Shown piece by piece: positions 42,425-51,466 of a DNA stretch of 64,000 bases. Made by a program: the position numbers and the translations under genes. Under the pieces are notes generated by a model, which was not told where the DNA came from, did no database searches, and was given only the letters and a program-made list of their open reading frames with translations. Numbering within the stretch: position 1 is the stretch's first letter; every line of letters begins with the position of its first letter. The DNA comes from Sphingomonadales bacterium (GTDB lineage: Bacteria > Pseudomonadota > Alphaproteobacteria > Sphingomonadales > Sphingomonadaceae): assembly GCA_016704425.1 (NCBI GenBank), contig JADJAC010000011.1, positions 372,001-436,000 of the forward strand, written 5' to 3'.

Positions 42425-43292
42425 GCCGCGCGTCGCCCCAGAAGCGGATTGCGACGGGAAATCGAGGTATACCACTTGAAGTGAAGTTCTGGAATTTGAG
42501 CGTCACGACAGCATGCCGTTCGGCGAGAAGCTCGCGGGCGCGGGCGTGGGTTGCTTCGATGTTGGCGCGGAAGGTGCGCCCATCGGGCAGGCTGCAGAGG
42601 ACGCGCTTCGCTTTGTCGGCGAAGGCACCGGTACCTGGTTCAATGGCAAGGCAGCGGAATTCCATATCAAGCGAAGGTTTGCGTTTGCGTAGGGCGCTGG
42701 ATCGACCGGATCGGTATAGCGCGTCGGCGCGCCACATGGAGCCCTCATAGCCCTGCTCGAGCCAGTGGGCGTGAAGCGTGTCGTAAGCATTTTGGTGGTC
42801 GACCTTTAAAGTCTCGACAAGGAAAATGGTGGGTCCAAGTTCGAGGTTGGCTTGGAGCTCCTGATGGCGAGCTTGGAAATTGCCCTCAAATGAGGGCAAG
42901 TCGTAGATGTGATACTGGAGAATCAGGCTTTGGGCGTTCGTTGGATTTGTGGGCGTGCGGCGGGCGAGGCCAGAGATCCTTTCGAAATTCTGGCGCAACG
43001 TATGGACGTAGATTTCCCCGTCCAGAATTGCGTCGCGCTGGCATGCGAAGAAGGACCGCAGTGCCATGCTTATGTGCGGCGCCCCGGGGATAGGAATACC
43101 AGTTCTCGTGAACAGGCCCGAGGCCCGTGCAATACAGCGAATGCCGTCGAGCTTTGGCTGAGCAAAACCGGGAGCGAAACCTTGGTAGTGGGTCGCGAGC
43201 ATTGGGCGGAAGCAAGCAAGGCGTTCCAGGCCCACACGATTGGTGCCTGCCAAGACGTTGCAAGGGATAGCGTTTGGGACGTCATCGAACAT
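42417..43292 (-). CDS. Small ATP-dependent DNA ligase
   Basis: This 291-residue ligase of the T7/Chlorella-virus size class shows the nucleotidyltransferase motifs in order: motif I AQPKLDGIRC with the adenylated Lys (KxDG), motif III ILDGEIYV, motif IV YEGSMWRAD, and motif V LRKRKPSLDMEF, then a short OB-fold. It would seal nicks in duplex DNA using ATP, unlike the NAD-dependent replicative LigA. No signal peptide is seen, so it is not the secreted Lig type. ATG 43292 is preferred, with AGGGGAAGG upstream; a TTG at 43337 is possible. It lies isolated in a gene-poor zone, suggesting a phage, plasmid or island origin. Confidence 0.85.
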   Translation of the reverse strand: MFDDVPNAIPCNVLAGTNRVGLERLACFRPMLATHYQGFAPGFAQPKLDGIRCIARASGLFTRTGIPIPGAPHISMALRSFFACQRDAILDGEIYVHTLRQNFERISGLARRTPTNPTNAQSLILQYHIYDLPSFEGNFQARHQELQANLELGPTIFLVETLKVDHQNAYDTLHAHWLEQGYEGSMWRADALYRSGRSSALRKRKPSLDMEFRCLAIEPGTGAFADKAKRVLCSLPDGRTFRANIEATHARARELLAERHAVVTLKFQNFTSSGIPRFPVAIRFWGDARQL

Positions 43293-43337
43293 TTGAAAGC
43301 GGTGCCTTCCCCTTAGGGATCGTGCCGGCTGCGGCAA

Positions 43338-43931
43338 GGCTTAAGATCTGGCCAAAGCCATATTCAAAAATGGTTCGCACCAATTGACATTAGCCCGACC
43401 GTGTCACTGACTTTTGATTGCGACTTGATAAGTTAAAAGGAAGCCGTTCAGCCAAATGGCTACGTCAAGTCCAGACATTGGAATTGGGTGCTAAAGACGC
43501 GGCAAGAATAACCAAAGTAACGTGTGATAAGGGATAATTATCATGGGTTGCATCCGATGAGATGTCGGGCTTAAGAGCGTCGGAACGTCGTCGCAGACTT
43601 CCGGAAACCCGGCCCACACCGATATTCTCCTCTCCGACTACGCGCACGGTGAGTCCGTGGCGATCTCGCCCGCGACCCGTGTCGGCGGCTGGCTCTCGAC
43701 CCTGTTGGGTAAGTATGGGCGCGATTCCTCTAGGCGGCTTATTGGGGGTAAGTCATGGCGCAGTACACGGACAGCGGTAAGCTTCGCAGAACAATCATAG
43801 TCATACAATCGGTGCAGCGTTGCGATTTGAGCGAAGTCAGCTCAAATTACCTTGCTTGACGTTCACGATCCTGCAATGGTTTTTCCAGCCGGCCCCGCAC
43901 GGCCGATCAGCCCAGCCGTTGCCTAATCAGG
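43338..43931. other. Gene-poor stretch between ligase and P450 cluster
   Basis: About 594 bp with no convincing gene. A plus-strand segment (about 43562-43790) reads NPAHTDILLSDYAHGESVAI and ATRVGGWLSTLLGKYG in one frame without a proper start, possibly a gene remnant of unknown family. A stem ATTTGAGC / GCTCAAAT (43825-43832 and 43840-43847, 7-nt loop) is present. Base composition is more AT-rich than the neighbours. Confidence 0.5.
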
Positions 43932-45218
43932 TCAATCCCAGAGCACATGCAGCGCGTCCGGTCCACGCATATTGAGGCCACGGATCTCCGGTCGAGGAAA
44001 GGCGGGGTCAAACCTCATATTGGGTAGGCCCAGAATCGCGTCCAGAGCTACCTCCATTTCTGCCAGTGCCATATGCATCCCCATACACATATGCGGGCCA
44101 AAGCCGAAGCTGAGCAGCGGCCGCATCGGGCGCTTCAACCACAGCCGATCGGGGTCTTCATAGGCCTCCGGGTCTCGATTGGCGGCGGCAATGGACAGAA
44201 CGACGGCCGTTCCTTTGGCAAATTTGGTGCCATTGACCTCAACATCACGCGCAGCGATGCGCGCGACGGCGCCCGCCGTGGGGTCACGCCGCATAGTTTC
44301 ACTGACTGCCTTGGGGATCAGCGTGCGATCCTTGCGGACGTCCTCTAGAACATCCGGGTTTTCCAATAACTGGACCATCATATTGGCAAAGCTGCGGGTT
44401 GTCGTTTCGCCGGCGGCCAGCAGCAACATCCTAATAAACGCCGTGATTTCTTCATCCGTGAAGCGCTTTCCCTCATGCTCCACTTGCATCATATGACCCA
44501 AAATATCGGCGCGCATCTCTCCCCGGGCTCGATATTCCTGCACTATGGGCAATAAAGTATCGTACATGGATTGACCGGCGACCATCGACTGCGGGACTGT
44601 GATCTTTGCCACTTCTGGATCAGCCTGTGGCGCCGCGACGACCTGAATGGCCCAGCTTGCCAAATTTGAGAGCAAGCTTTCATCATGTGGAAAGCCGAAA
44701 TAGGCGTACATGGCGCGAATTGGGAAAGGCAATGCAAATTCGCGGAGCAGATCAGCCTTGCCGTTGGGGCGCAACTTGTCCACGAACTCCTTCATCACTA
44801 CCGGGCGGATCAGCGTATCCACCAATTTGCGGATTTCCGCCCGCATGAATGGCTTTTGCAAGGTGGCTCGAAACTTGTCATGCTCTTCGCCATCCATGGC
44901 CGTCAGCAGCATGTTATCAACGGCGGCGCCGAACCCATCGCCAACAATGTAGCTGAGCCAATCCGTGGGATTCATCAGCACGGAATGAATATCCTTGTAT
45001 CGGAACAGACTCATTGTCGGGCGGCCAGTCATCATATAATCGGCCATGCTGGGAACCATGTTTTCCAACAAAATGTCGCCATGCATAACCGGGCATTTGG
45101 AACGCTTTTCCGCGAGCATCGGATAGGGGTTGTTCGGGGCCCGCCCAGCATATCCTTTGGTAACCAGTGAATAGTCAGAGACCATCTGGTCAAGAGGGTC
45201 AAGCTTGGTGCTTCTCAT
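43932..45218 (-). CDS. Cytochrome P450
   Basis: This 428-residue soluble class I P450 has the I-helix oxygen-activation motif in LLLAAGETTTRSF, ExxR in VSETMRRDP and the haem-thiolate loop FGFGPHMCMGMHMA with the proximal Cys. Bacterial P450s of this type hydroxylate hydrophobic substrates and need a ferredoxin and a ferredoxin reductase, both encoded in this cluster (57398 and 54134). A short palindrome GCGTAATACGC lies 32-42 bp upstream of the start (45250-45260). It is the last gene of a minus-strand series. Confidence 0.93.
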   Translation of the reverse strand: MRSTKLDPLDQMVSDYSLVTKGYAGRAPNNPYPMLAEKRSKCPVMHGDILLENMVPSMADYMMTGRPTMSLFRYKDIHSVLMNPTDWLSYIVGDGFGAAVDNMLLTAMDGEEHDKFRATLQKPFMRAEIRKLVDTLIRPVVMKEFVDKLRPNGKADLLREFALPFPIRAMYAYFGFPHDESLLSNLASWAIQVVAAPQADPEVAKITVPQSMVAGQSMYDTLLPIVQEYRARGEMRADILGHMMQVEHEGKRFTDEEITAFIRMLLLAAGETTTRSFANMMVQLLENPDVLEDVRKDRTLIPKAVSETMRRDPTAGAVARIAARDVEVNGTKFAKGTAVVLSIAAANRDPEAYEDPDRLWLKRPMRPLLSFGFGPHMCMGMHMALAEMEVALDAILGLPNMRFDPAFPRPEIRGLNMRGPDALHVLWD

Positions 45219-45319
45219 GTTCGGGCTCTCGCATCTGTGGCTTCATTGCGCGTAATACGCAGTCTAGTGGCTAAACTGACCTGTCTGAAGGTATGTTCGT
45301 TTGACAGTCGTAAAGGCCC

Positions 45320-46540
45320 TTACCAGACCAGTGGCAAAGCAAGTGGCTGGATCATGCCCAGATGGAATTCAGTTTCCGTCCCTGGTGCCAAGCGAAACTG
45401 GGGAACGTCTTTGAGGAACTGCGACATTGCAAACGTCAATTCACGTCGCGCAAGATGCAGCCCCAGGCAAAGGTGAGGGCCCGTGGCGAAGCTGACATGC
45501 TGGGGTTTGCGACCGAAATCAATCGTCTCCGGATTGGCCCACACCGCAGGATCGCGACCTGCCAATGTGGTGGACATGATCACCTTGTCGCCTGGCATCA
45601 TGGTGACGCCGTTCACCTCAACCTTTTTCGCGACGGTACGAAAAGTGGACACAGCGGCATAGGCCCGCAACATTTCTTCAATTGCATCGGGGATAAGCGC
45701 AGGATTCGCTCGGAGCTTGGTCTGATCTTCATGATGTGTTGCGAGATGCCAGAACTGCAGGCCGAGGTTTGTGGAAACGGTATCCAGCCCGCCAATGAAC
45801 AGGTTGAAGGCAAAGCCCAGCACCTCATCATCCGTCATTTTTACGCCGTCCACTTCGGCATTCACGCCAAATGTCAGCAGGTCTTCGCGCGGTTTGCGTT
45901 TGCGTTCATCAATCTCGGCGCGGAGATACGCCACCACATTTTTCGTCGCGGCAGCAATGGTTTCGAGATCATGCCCATGCAGTAGATCGGTTTCCCACTC
46001 CAGGAATTGGCCAACCATATCCTGAGGCAGACCAATGAGGTCGAGTACGACCTTTATCGGGAATTCGAACGCGAATTCGCTCATGAACTCGCAGCCGCCT
46101 TTGTCCTTGAACTGGTTGATATACTGGCTGGCATAATCCGATACCTTGGCCTCCAGCGCACGTACGGCCTTGGGCGTGAACAGCGGGAAAATCATCGCGC
46201 GATACCGGCCATGCTTTGGCGGGTCCATTTCTGCCGGGACAAGGTGCCAGTCTTCCTCCGTCAGCATGGCAAAGGGTGCGAACCCCATGTTGATGAAGTT
46301 CACATTGTCTTTGTATATCGCCGAGACGTCGTCAAATCGCCGCACCACCCATGCGGGTTGCGCCCCCGGATAGGAATCGCGGGTGAAGAAAATATCAGGG
46401 TAAGAGGCGTGAACCGGGTCGACAAGGTCAACATAGGGATTGCCCTTGTGCTTCGTGCCGAACTGGAACGGCCAATCCTTGATCATATCGTCACTAACAT
46501 GCGCCGGGATGGATCGATCTACATCGATTGCAAGGCTCAT
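45320..46540 (-). CDS. Cytochrome P450
   Basis: This 406-residue P450 is distinct from the one downstream. The I-helix motif is LFIGGLDTVSTNL (a GGxDT variant), ExxR is in EEMLRAY, and the haem loop is FATGPHLCLGLHLA. ATG 46540 follows AAAGGACTTAACA. It lies 29 bp downstream of a Rieske dioxygenase beta subunit gene, so it is probably transcribed with the oxygenase. GGLDT-type P450s occur in terpenoid and steroid catabolic clusters, but substrate is not assignable. Confidence 0.93.
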   Translation of the reverse strand: MSLAIDVDRSIPAHVSDDMIKDWPFQFGTKHKGNPYVDLVDPVHASYPDIFFTRDSYPGAQPAWVVRRFDDVSAIYKDNVNFINMGFAPFAMLTEEDWHLVPAEMDPPKHGRYRAMIFPLFTPKAVRALEAKVSDYASQYINQFKDKGGCEFMSEFAFEFPIKVVLDLIGLPQDMVGQFLEWETDLLHGHDLETIAAATKNVVAYLRAEIDERKRKPREDLLTFGVNAEVDGVKMTDDEVLGFAFNLFIGGLDTVSTNLGLQFWHLATHHEDQTKLRANPALIPDAIEEMLRAYAAVSTFRTVAKKVEVNGVTMMPGDKVIMSTTLAGRDPAVWANPETIDFGRKPQHVSFATGPHLCLGLHLARRELTFAMSQFLKDVPQFRLAPGTETEFHLGMIQPLALPLVW

Positions 46541-46569
46541 TGTTAAGTCCTTTCGGTCATGCAACTTGC

Positions 46570-47136
46570 TTAAAGGAAAATCGCGAAGTTGGGCATGCCC
46601 AGCACAACCTGATCGAGCATGATTGAGCGCCGTGCGATGTGGAAACCGTCCTTGGTCATCCGCAGGCGGTCATTCCGTTCGGCGCTCAACTGCTTGTAAT
46701 CCTTGGCTTCGGCCCGGTTGCGGGTAAGTAGGAGGTAGCTTGAGACTTCATACTCATCTGCTACATCCGTCTCCCAGACTGACACGTTGGAGACGAAACG
46801 GCGCACGCGCGACGCGGGGTCTTCGGACCAGGCGTTCGTCGTGGTTGTCAGTCGCGAGATGCGCAACATCATAGAATTATGATCGTCATCGAAATGACCC
46901 ATCGTGCCAAATTCCTGATCGAACTGCTGGACGCGGCGGGTGACGCGCACTGGCGCCTTGTATTCAAGGTCCTGAGCGAGCAACTCGCCCCACTCGACAA
47001 GCTTACGATGATCGAGCAGCCGGGCTTCCTTGATAAGGAAGGTCATGATGCTGTTGTAGACTGCGGTGCCATAGGGGACTTCATCGCGGCGCTGTTCTTC
47101 GCGGGAATAGATATTCGTATCGACGGTGACAGACAT
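46570..47136 (-). CDS. Aromatic-ring-hydroxylating dioxygenase, beta subunit
   Basis: This 188-residue NTF2-fold small subunit has the conserved core LDHRKLVEWGELLAQDLEYK, the RRFVSNV strand and the C-terminus RRSIMLDQVVLGMPNFAIFL. It stabilises the alpha3-beta3 oxygenase. ATG 47136 follows GAGAGGAA. It is a paralogue of the beta subunit at 55303-55881, with the same ending pattern (LDQ/VDQ-x-VLGM-NFAxFL). It pairs with the alpha subunit 32 bp upstream. Confidence 0.92.
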   Translation of the reverse strand: MSVTVDTNIYSREEQRRDEVPYGTAVYNSIMTFLIKEARLLDHRKLVEWGELLAQDLEYKAPVRVTRRVQQFDQEFGTMGHFDDDHNSMMLRISRLTTTTNAWSEDPASRVRRFVSNVSVWETDVADEYEVSSYLLLTRNRAEAKDYKQLSAERNDRLRMTKDGFHIARRSIMLDQVVLGMPNFAIFL

Positions 47137-47168
47137 GTCCGTGTTCCTCTCAATCGATCTGTTGGAGC

Positions 47169-48548
47169 TCAGGCTTCGGCTGTCATCAGCTTGTGATAAG
47201 CCAGCCACCATTCCCACTGGGCGTCGTCCTTGCCAAACCCTTCGTAAACTTTGGCCTTGTTCGGCCAGTCGGCAGGGCGGTTTTCACCAAGAATTGCCTG
47301 ATACTTAAGGGTTTCGGTTCGCCCGATCACGCCACGAGCGCTTTCGGTCATATGCGGCCAGGTGTCACTATCATCCTGTTCAATGATGCCAGAAGTGCCG
47401 GTTCCGCTTGTTGCGGCTGCCCGCATCATCACCTTTACATCTTCAGGCGTGCCTTTTTCGGCAAAATAGTAAGTGGTCCATTCGAACTGGTGCGGGCCCT
47501 TCGGCATGATTGAGTGGAGAACGAGGGCAGACCCCAGCGTGCCGTCCCGCAGCGGGCTGTAGATGAAAAGGATATTCATATTGGGGAACATACCGCCCAC
47601 AACTGGCGGGGCCTTGGCGAGTACATGGAGCTGTTCCGCGCTCATCTTCTTCTTCAGTTCGGGCAACAAGCCTGGCGTAATGCCTGGTGGCGGGAAGGCT
47701 TCCAGGCGCTCTTCCGGAGTCAGGTCCCCTTTGCCATGCGCCAAGGCCCAACTCGTATCCGCGGCAATACAGCGCAGCGAGTGGCCGTTGCCCGAAAGAT
47801 TGATGCCGTACATGGCCGGGGCGCTCTCATGTTCGGTATCGTGCTCGCCGCCCATCGCGCCAATGTCGATCACAGACCCGTGCAGCGTAAGTGTGTGGAA
47901 CCCATCACATGCGGATTGCTCGCCAGCTGTCTTCCAATTTGCATCGATGCTGATTCGCTGTGGCGGACCGAGAACTTCGAGGCCCTTTTCGGTGCGGTCA
48001 AATAACATGTCATAGTAGAACTTCATGTCACCCAACCAGTCTTCCAGGCTGGGCCCTTCATGGTCCCACGTTGCAAAGACGAGACCGCCATAAAGCTGAA
48101 CGCGGGCCTTTTTCAGGCCAAGTTGAGCTTTGCTCTTGATGATGCCGTGCATCTGCTCCTTTTCGATGGGGGCGCCGATGAAGCTGCCATCGGGGCGGAA
48201 GGCCCAACCGTGATAGATGCACTTGTGAACGCGGGCATTCCCGCTGTCAGCCAGGCAGACGTGCATGGCGCGATGCGGGCAGACATTCAGAGAAACATGG
48301 ACCTGACCATCGGCGGCTCGTGCCACAATCACTTGATCCTCACCCATCAGGCGCACAACATAATCGCCGACATTGGGAATTTCAGTATCATGGCCGATCA
48401 TCAGCCATGCCTTGGCGAAGATCCGCTCAAGCTCCAATTCGTAAAGATCGTGATCGTGCAGGGCTGCGACCGAGACTTCGCGATTTTCAATATCTATGAA
48501 CTGCGACACGGCTTCCGCCATGAATTCTTTACGGGGATTCAAACGCAT
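47169..48548 (-). CDS. Aromatic-ring-hydroxylating dioxygenase, alpha subunit
   Basis: This 459-residue Rieske oxygenase large subunit has a Rieske [2Fe-2S] site in NVCPHRAMHVCL ... KCIYHGWAF (CxH ... CxxH). The mononuclear iron site is in ACDGFHTLTLHGSV (Asp-x2-His-x4-His). It catalyses O2-dependent hydroxylation of a ring using electrons from a ferredoxin. GAGAGGAG 7 bp before ATG 48548 fixes the start. It is a paralogue of the alpha subunit at 55904-57292. Best guess is a polycyclic or substituted aromatic substrate. Confidence 0.94.
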   Translation of the reverse strand: MRLNPRKEFMAEAVSQFIDIENREVSVAALHDHDLYELELERIFAKAWLMIGHDTEIPNVGDYVVRLMGEDQVIVARAADGQVHVSLNVCPHRAMHVCLADSGNARVHKCIYHGWAFRPDGSFIGAPIEKEQMHGIIKSKAQLGLKKARVQLYGGLVFATWDHEGPSLEDWLGDMKFYYDMLFDRTEKGLEVLGPPQRISIDANWKTAGEQSACDGFHTLTLHGSVIDIGAMGGEHDTEHESAPAMYGINLSGNGHSLRCIAADTSWALAHGKGDLTPEERLEAFPPPGITPGLLPELKKKMSAEQLHVLAKAPPVVGGMFPNMNILFIYSPLRDGTLGSALVLHSIMPKGPHQFEWTTYYFAEKGTPEDVKVMMRAAATSGTGTSGIIEQDDSDTWPHMTESARGVIGRTETLKYQAILGENRPADWPNKAKVYEGFGKDDAQWEWWLAYHKLMTAEA

Positions 48549-48588
48549 GACGATGCTCCTCTCTCAACAGTCAGTTTGATTTTGGGAT

Positions 48589-49824
48589 TCAGATAAAGTC
48601 CGGATGGGCGATATTCGGCTCGATGCCCAACAGCGATTTGCCGAGGATTTCATATCCGACATAAGGCAGGTTCGCGGTGTGTCGCATCGCGAACAGGGAG
48701 TCGCGGTAGAGGCGCTGCAACGGGTTGGCATCTGCAAAGGCGCCGGAGCCTGCAAGGAACATCAACTGGTCAATCCCCTGCGACAGCAACTCGACCGCAA
48801 GCGATCCTTCGCCCTTGGACAGGGCTCGTTCTTCGTTGCTGAGCCGCCGCTGGTCGAGACCTGCCTGATCGATCAGCTCGCAATTCTTGAGAGTGATTGC
48901 CGTTGCGGCCGAGATGCGGGCAGCGGCTTGGCCGACTTCGGCTTGCGCCAGAACGGCTTCCGACTGCTTCGCATAGGTGGTGTAAATGATGGGGCGGCGC
49001 TTGGACGCGTCCATCACGCGTTCCAGGATTTCGGCGGATGCTCCGGCGACAACCGCATGCGCGGTGGCGCGCAGGAAGGGCATGAACGGCCAATAATCCG
49101 ATGGTTCACCTACATGGCGTTTGCCCGGCTCATGCCCGCCAATGCCAGAAAGCGACACATTGAAGAATTGCGCGGCTGGGATCAAAACGTCATTGGCGAC
49201 GATGGTATCGGAACCTGTGCCCTTCATTCCCAGCATGTGCCATGTGCGCTCAATCTCATATTGCTCGCGGCGGAGATAGGCGAAGCCATGGGCATGGCTG
49301 CCATCGGCCAGAGTGCCAGCGACGCCCAACTGTGCCCAACTGGCATGATGAGATCCTGACGCATAGGACCAGCGACCATTGACGATATAGCCCCCATCGA
49401 CAGGCGCAAGCGTTCCCGGAGGATTGGCGATGCCACAAATAACGGGATGCTCACTGCTGGAACCGAAAATGGTTTCCTGCAACGCATCCGGGCCAAGGCT
49501 GGCGACCCAGGTTGTGCCATGCAGTACGGTGTAGACCCAGCCGACCGAAGGATCGGCCTTGGCCAGTTCATAACCAACCAGTGACATGCAGCGCGCGCTG
49601 GTACCAAGACCACCCCATCGGCGTGGTGCTGCCATCGCCCAGAATCCCGCATCGCCGAGAGCTGCAAAGACTTCCGGATGCAGCGTACCATGCTCGTCGC
49701 CATAGGGGGCATGCTTTTCAAGGAGTGGTTTCAGCTCGCGGGCGCGGCCTACCATCTCTCTTTCGGCCTTCGCATTATAGCTCAAAAAATGAGGGTCAAT
49801 TTGCGGTTTCAATTGCGTGGCCAT
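48589..49824 (-). CDS. Group D flavin monooxygenase (acyl-CoA dehydrogenase fold)
   Basis: This 411-residue protein of the acyl-CoA dehydrogenase superfamily has the features of flavin-dependent monooxygenases such as HsaA, DszC and HpaH rather than true dehydrogenases. It shows RRWGGLGTSARCM, a GRWSYASGSHHASWAQ flavin-contact block, MKGTGSDTIVANDV, and YRDSLFAMRHTANLPYVGYEILGK at the C-terminus (in two blocks). Such enzymes hydroxylate phenolic or heteroaromatic substrates with reduced FMN/FAD supplied by a separate reductase. ATG 49824 is preferred; GAGAGGA lies upstream. Paralogue at 51460. Confidence 0.88.
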   Translation of the reverse strand: MATQLKPQIDPHFLSYNAKAEREMVGRARELKPLLEKHAPYGDEHGTLHPEVFAALGDAGFWAMAAPRRWGGLGTSARCMSLVGYELAKADPSVGWVYTVLHGTTWVASLGPDALQETIFGSSSEHPVICGIANPPGTLAPVDGGYIVNGRWSYASGSHHASWAQLGVAGTLADGSHAHGFAYLRREQYEIERTWHMLGMKGTGSDTIVANDVLIPAAQFFNVSLSGIGGHEPGKRHVGEPSDYWPFMPFLRATAHAVVAGASAEILERVMDASKRRPIIYTTYAKQSEAVLAQAEVGQAAARISAATAITLKNCELIDQAGLDQRRLSNEERALSKGEGSLAVELLSQGIDQLMFLAGSGAFADANPLQRLYRDSLFAMRHTANLPYVGYEILGKSLLGIEPNIAHPDFI

Positions 49825-49842
49825 GTGGCTGCATCCTCTCAA

Positions 49843-50065
49843 AAGCGCTACCGATATGTAACTTAATGAACATATAATGTCTAATATGTATCTTTGAGCA
49901 GATTTTGACGCACTCGAAATTGATCCAGGTCAAATTTGACGGTGCGTGGCGCAGATTGGCATCGTTCAGTTGATCGACGGGCCCGAACCGTCGCAATTGT
50001 ATCGTAATTGAGATGTCATGCGAGGCCAGCTTGCGTATGACGCTCCAGAAATAAGGATAGGGCTT
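49843..50065. promoter_or_regulatory. Divergent control region with repeated ATATGT/ACATAT and GTCAAATTTGAC
   Basis: Between divergent monooxygenase and nitroreductase genes lie three alternately oriented motifs: ATATGT 49854-49859, ACATAT 49870-49875 and ATATGT 49884-49889. A perfect 12-bp palindrome GTCAAATTTGAC lies at 49929-49940. The 9-mer AATATGTAT (49883-49891) recurs reverse-complemented at 57335-57343 in the other divergent control region. These are candidate operators for the cluster TetR or another regulator. Confidence 0.5.
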
Positions 50066-50635
50066 ATGGATATCGCGGAGCTTTTTGATTCGGCGCGGAC
50101 GTTTAGCGCTTACGAAGATCGCCCTGTTCCGGAAAAGGTCTTGCGCAAGCTGTATAGCCATCTGAAATGGGGGCCAACGTCTGCAAACAGCTGTCCTGCA
50201 CGCTTTGTCTTTGTGACGTCGAAGGCCGCAAAGGCGAGGCTGTTGCCATGCGTTAATGTCGGCAATGTGGACAAAGTCAGGGCGGCCCCAGTGACGGCGA
50301 TTGTCGCGGGCGACGGGCGTTTTTACGAAGAAATGCCCAAGCTGTTTCCGTCACGTGATTTTTTCACCATATTTGCGGGCAGGGTTGCGGTTATTGATGA
50401 TCTTCTCTCGCGTAATGTACCTCTGCAGGGCGCATATATGATAATTGTTGCCCGTGCGCTCGGGTTGGGGTGCGGTCCAATGTCTGGCTTTGATGCAGCG
50501 AAACTCGACTCGGAATTCTTCCCGGATGGGCGGTGGCGTGCCAACTTCATCTGCACTTTGGGCTACGGTAATTTGGAAAGTCTAAGCCCGCGCAATCCCA
50601 GGCTGGATTTTGAAGAGGCGTGCCGGATTGTGTGA
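50066..50635 (+). CDS. Nitroreductase-family flavoprotein (RutE-like)
   Basis: This 189-residue protein of the nitroreductase/malonic semialdehyde reductase family has KWGPTSANSCPARF near the N-terminus (flavin contact), a central VPLQGAYMIIVARALGLGCGPMSG helix (two blocks) and FICTLGYGN. These FMN proteins reduce nitro compounds, quinones, aldehydes or free flavin with NAD(P)H. ATG 50066 follows AAGGATAGGG. It lies between two flavin monooxygenases and could supply reduced flavin, since no typical flavin reductase is present. This role is inferred. Confidence 0.85.
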   Translation: MDIAELFDSARTFSAYEDRPVPEKVLRKLYSHLKWGPTSANSCPARFVFVTSKAAKARLLPCVNVGNVDKVRAAPVTAIVAGDGRFYEEMPKLFPSRDFFTIFAGRVAVIDDLLSRNVPLQGAYMIIVARALGLGCGPMSGFDAAKLDSEFFPDGRWRANFICTLGYGNLESLSPRNPRLDFEEACRIV

Positions 50636-50659
50636 TTGAAGGCGCAAAGGAGAAGTTTG

Positions 50660-51466
50660 ATGGCCCAGTTCAATCATCACACTCGAGACCCGCTCGCCGA
50701 TTTTTCCAAAAGAGTCATAACGATTCGAGGCGTGCCCAAGTTCGTATATGTCGCCGGTCAGGGGCCAGCGGTAATTGTTATGTCGGAAATGCCCGGCATA
50801 AGTCCCTACGTCGCCAGGTTTGCTCGATGGGTTCGGGACGCCGGGCTGACGGTTTATATGCCGTCTCTGTTCGGCCAGGATGGCATACTGCCGGGACACG
50901 GCAAGGCCATGATCACCTTGGTCCGTTCTTGCATAAGCAGAGAATTTCGCGCGTTTTCCAGCAACGCTTCCAGCCCGGCTACCCAATGGCTCAGAGAGTT
51001 GGCAGTAGTGGCGCACAAGGAATGCGGCGGATTGGGGGTAGGTGCTATAGGAATGTGTTTCACTGGCAATTTTGCTCTATCAATGATGCTGGAGAAGTCG
51101 GTAGTCGCCCCCGTAATGTCGCAACCTTCATTGCCGATGCACAACCCGGCTGGACTTGCCATCGCTCCGGATGAGCTAGCGGCCGTGAAGGCGAGAATGG
51201 AAGCAGACGATTTGACGGTTTTGGCCTATCGTTTCGAAGGCGACAGCTTTTGCCGAGCCGAGCGATTTGCGGCTTATGCCGAGGCACTTGGCGACCGCTT
51301 CATTGGCAAGGTGCTGCCCGACTCCGCCGCAAAACCAGATGCGCCGCTCAAGACACCGCACAGTGTCGTGACGCTCCATTTGATTGACGAAGTCGGACAG
51401 CCCACGATCAAGGCGCGGGACGAAATGCTTGAGTTCTTCAGCGCGCGGCTGATCGGTACTCAATAG
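50660..51466 (+). CDS. Dienelactone hydrolase-family alpha/beta hydrolase
   Basis: This 268-residue alpha/beta hydrolase of the DLH family has a Cys nucleophile in IGMCFTGNFALS (G-x-C-x-G), followed by likely Asp (FEGDSF) and His (VTLHLID) triad positions. DLH enzymes open lactone rings formed during aromatic degradation. AAAGGAGAAG before ATG 50660 fixes the start, 24 bp after the nitroreductase gene, so both form one plus-strand unit. The stop overlaps the convergent monooxygenase stop by 7 bp. Confidence 0.87.
   Translation: MAQFNHHTRDPLADFSKRVITIRGVPKFVYVAGQGPAVIVMSEMPGISPYVARFARWVRDAGLTVYMPSLFGQDGILPGHGKAMITLVRSCISREFRAFSSNASSPATQWLRELAVVAHKECGGLGVGAIGMCFTGNFALSMMLEKSVVAPVMSQPSLPMHNPAGLAIAPDELAAVKARMEADDLTVLAYRFEGDSFCRAERFAAYAEALGDRFIGKVLPDSAAKPDAPLKTPHSVVTLHLIDEVGQPTIKARDEMLEFFSARLIGTQ

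Noticed and set aside
42555..43093. Plus-strand frames opposite the DNA ligase
   Set aside because: They are cysteine- and arginine-rich without motifs, while the minus strand has all ligase motifs in order.
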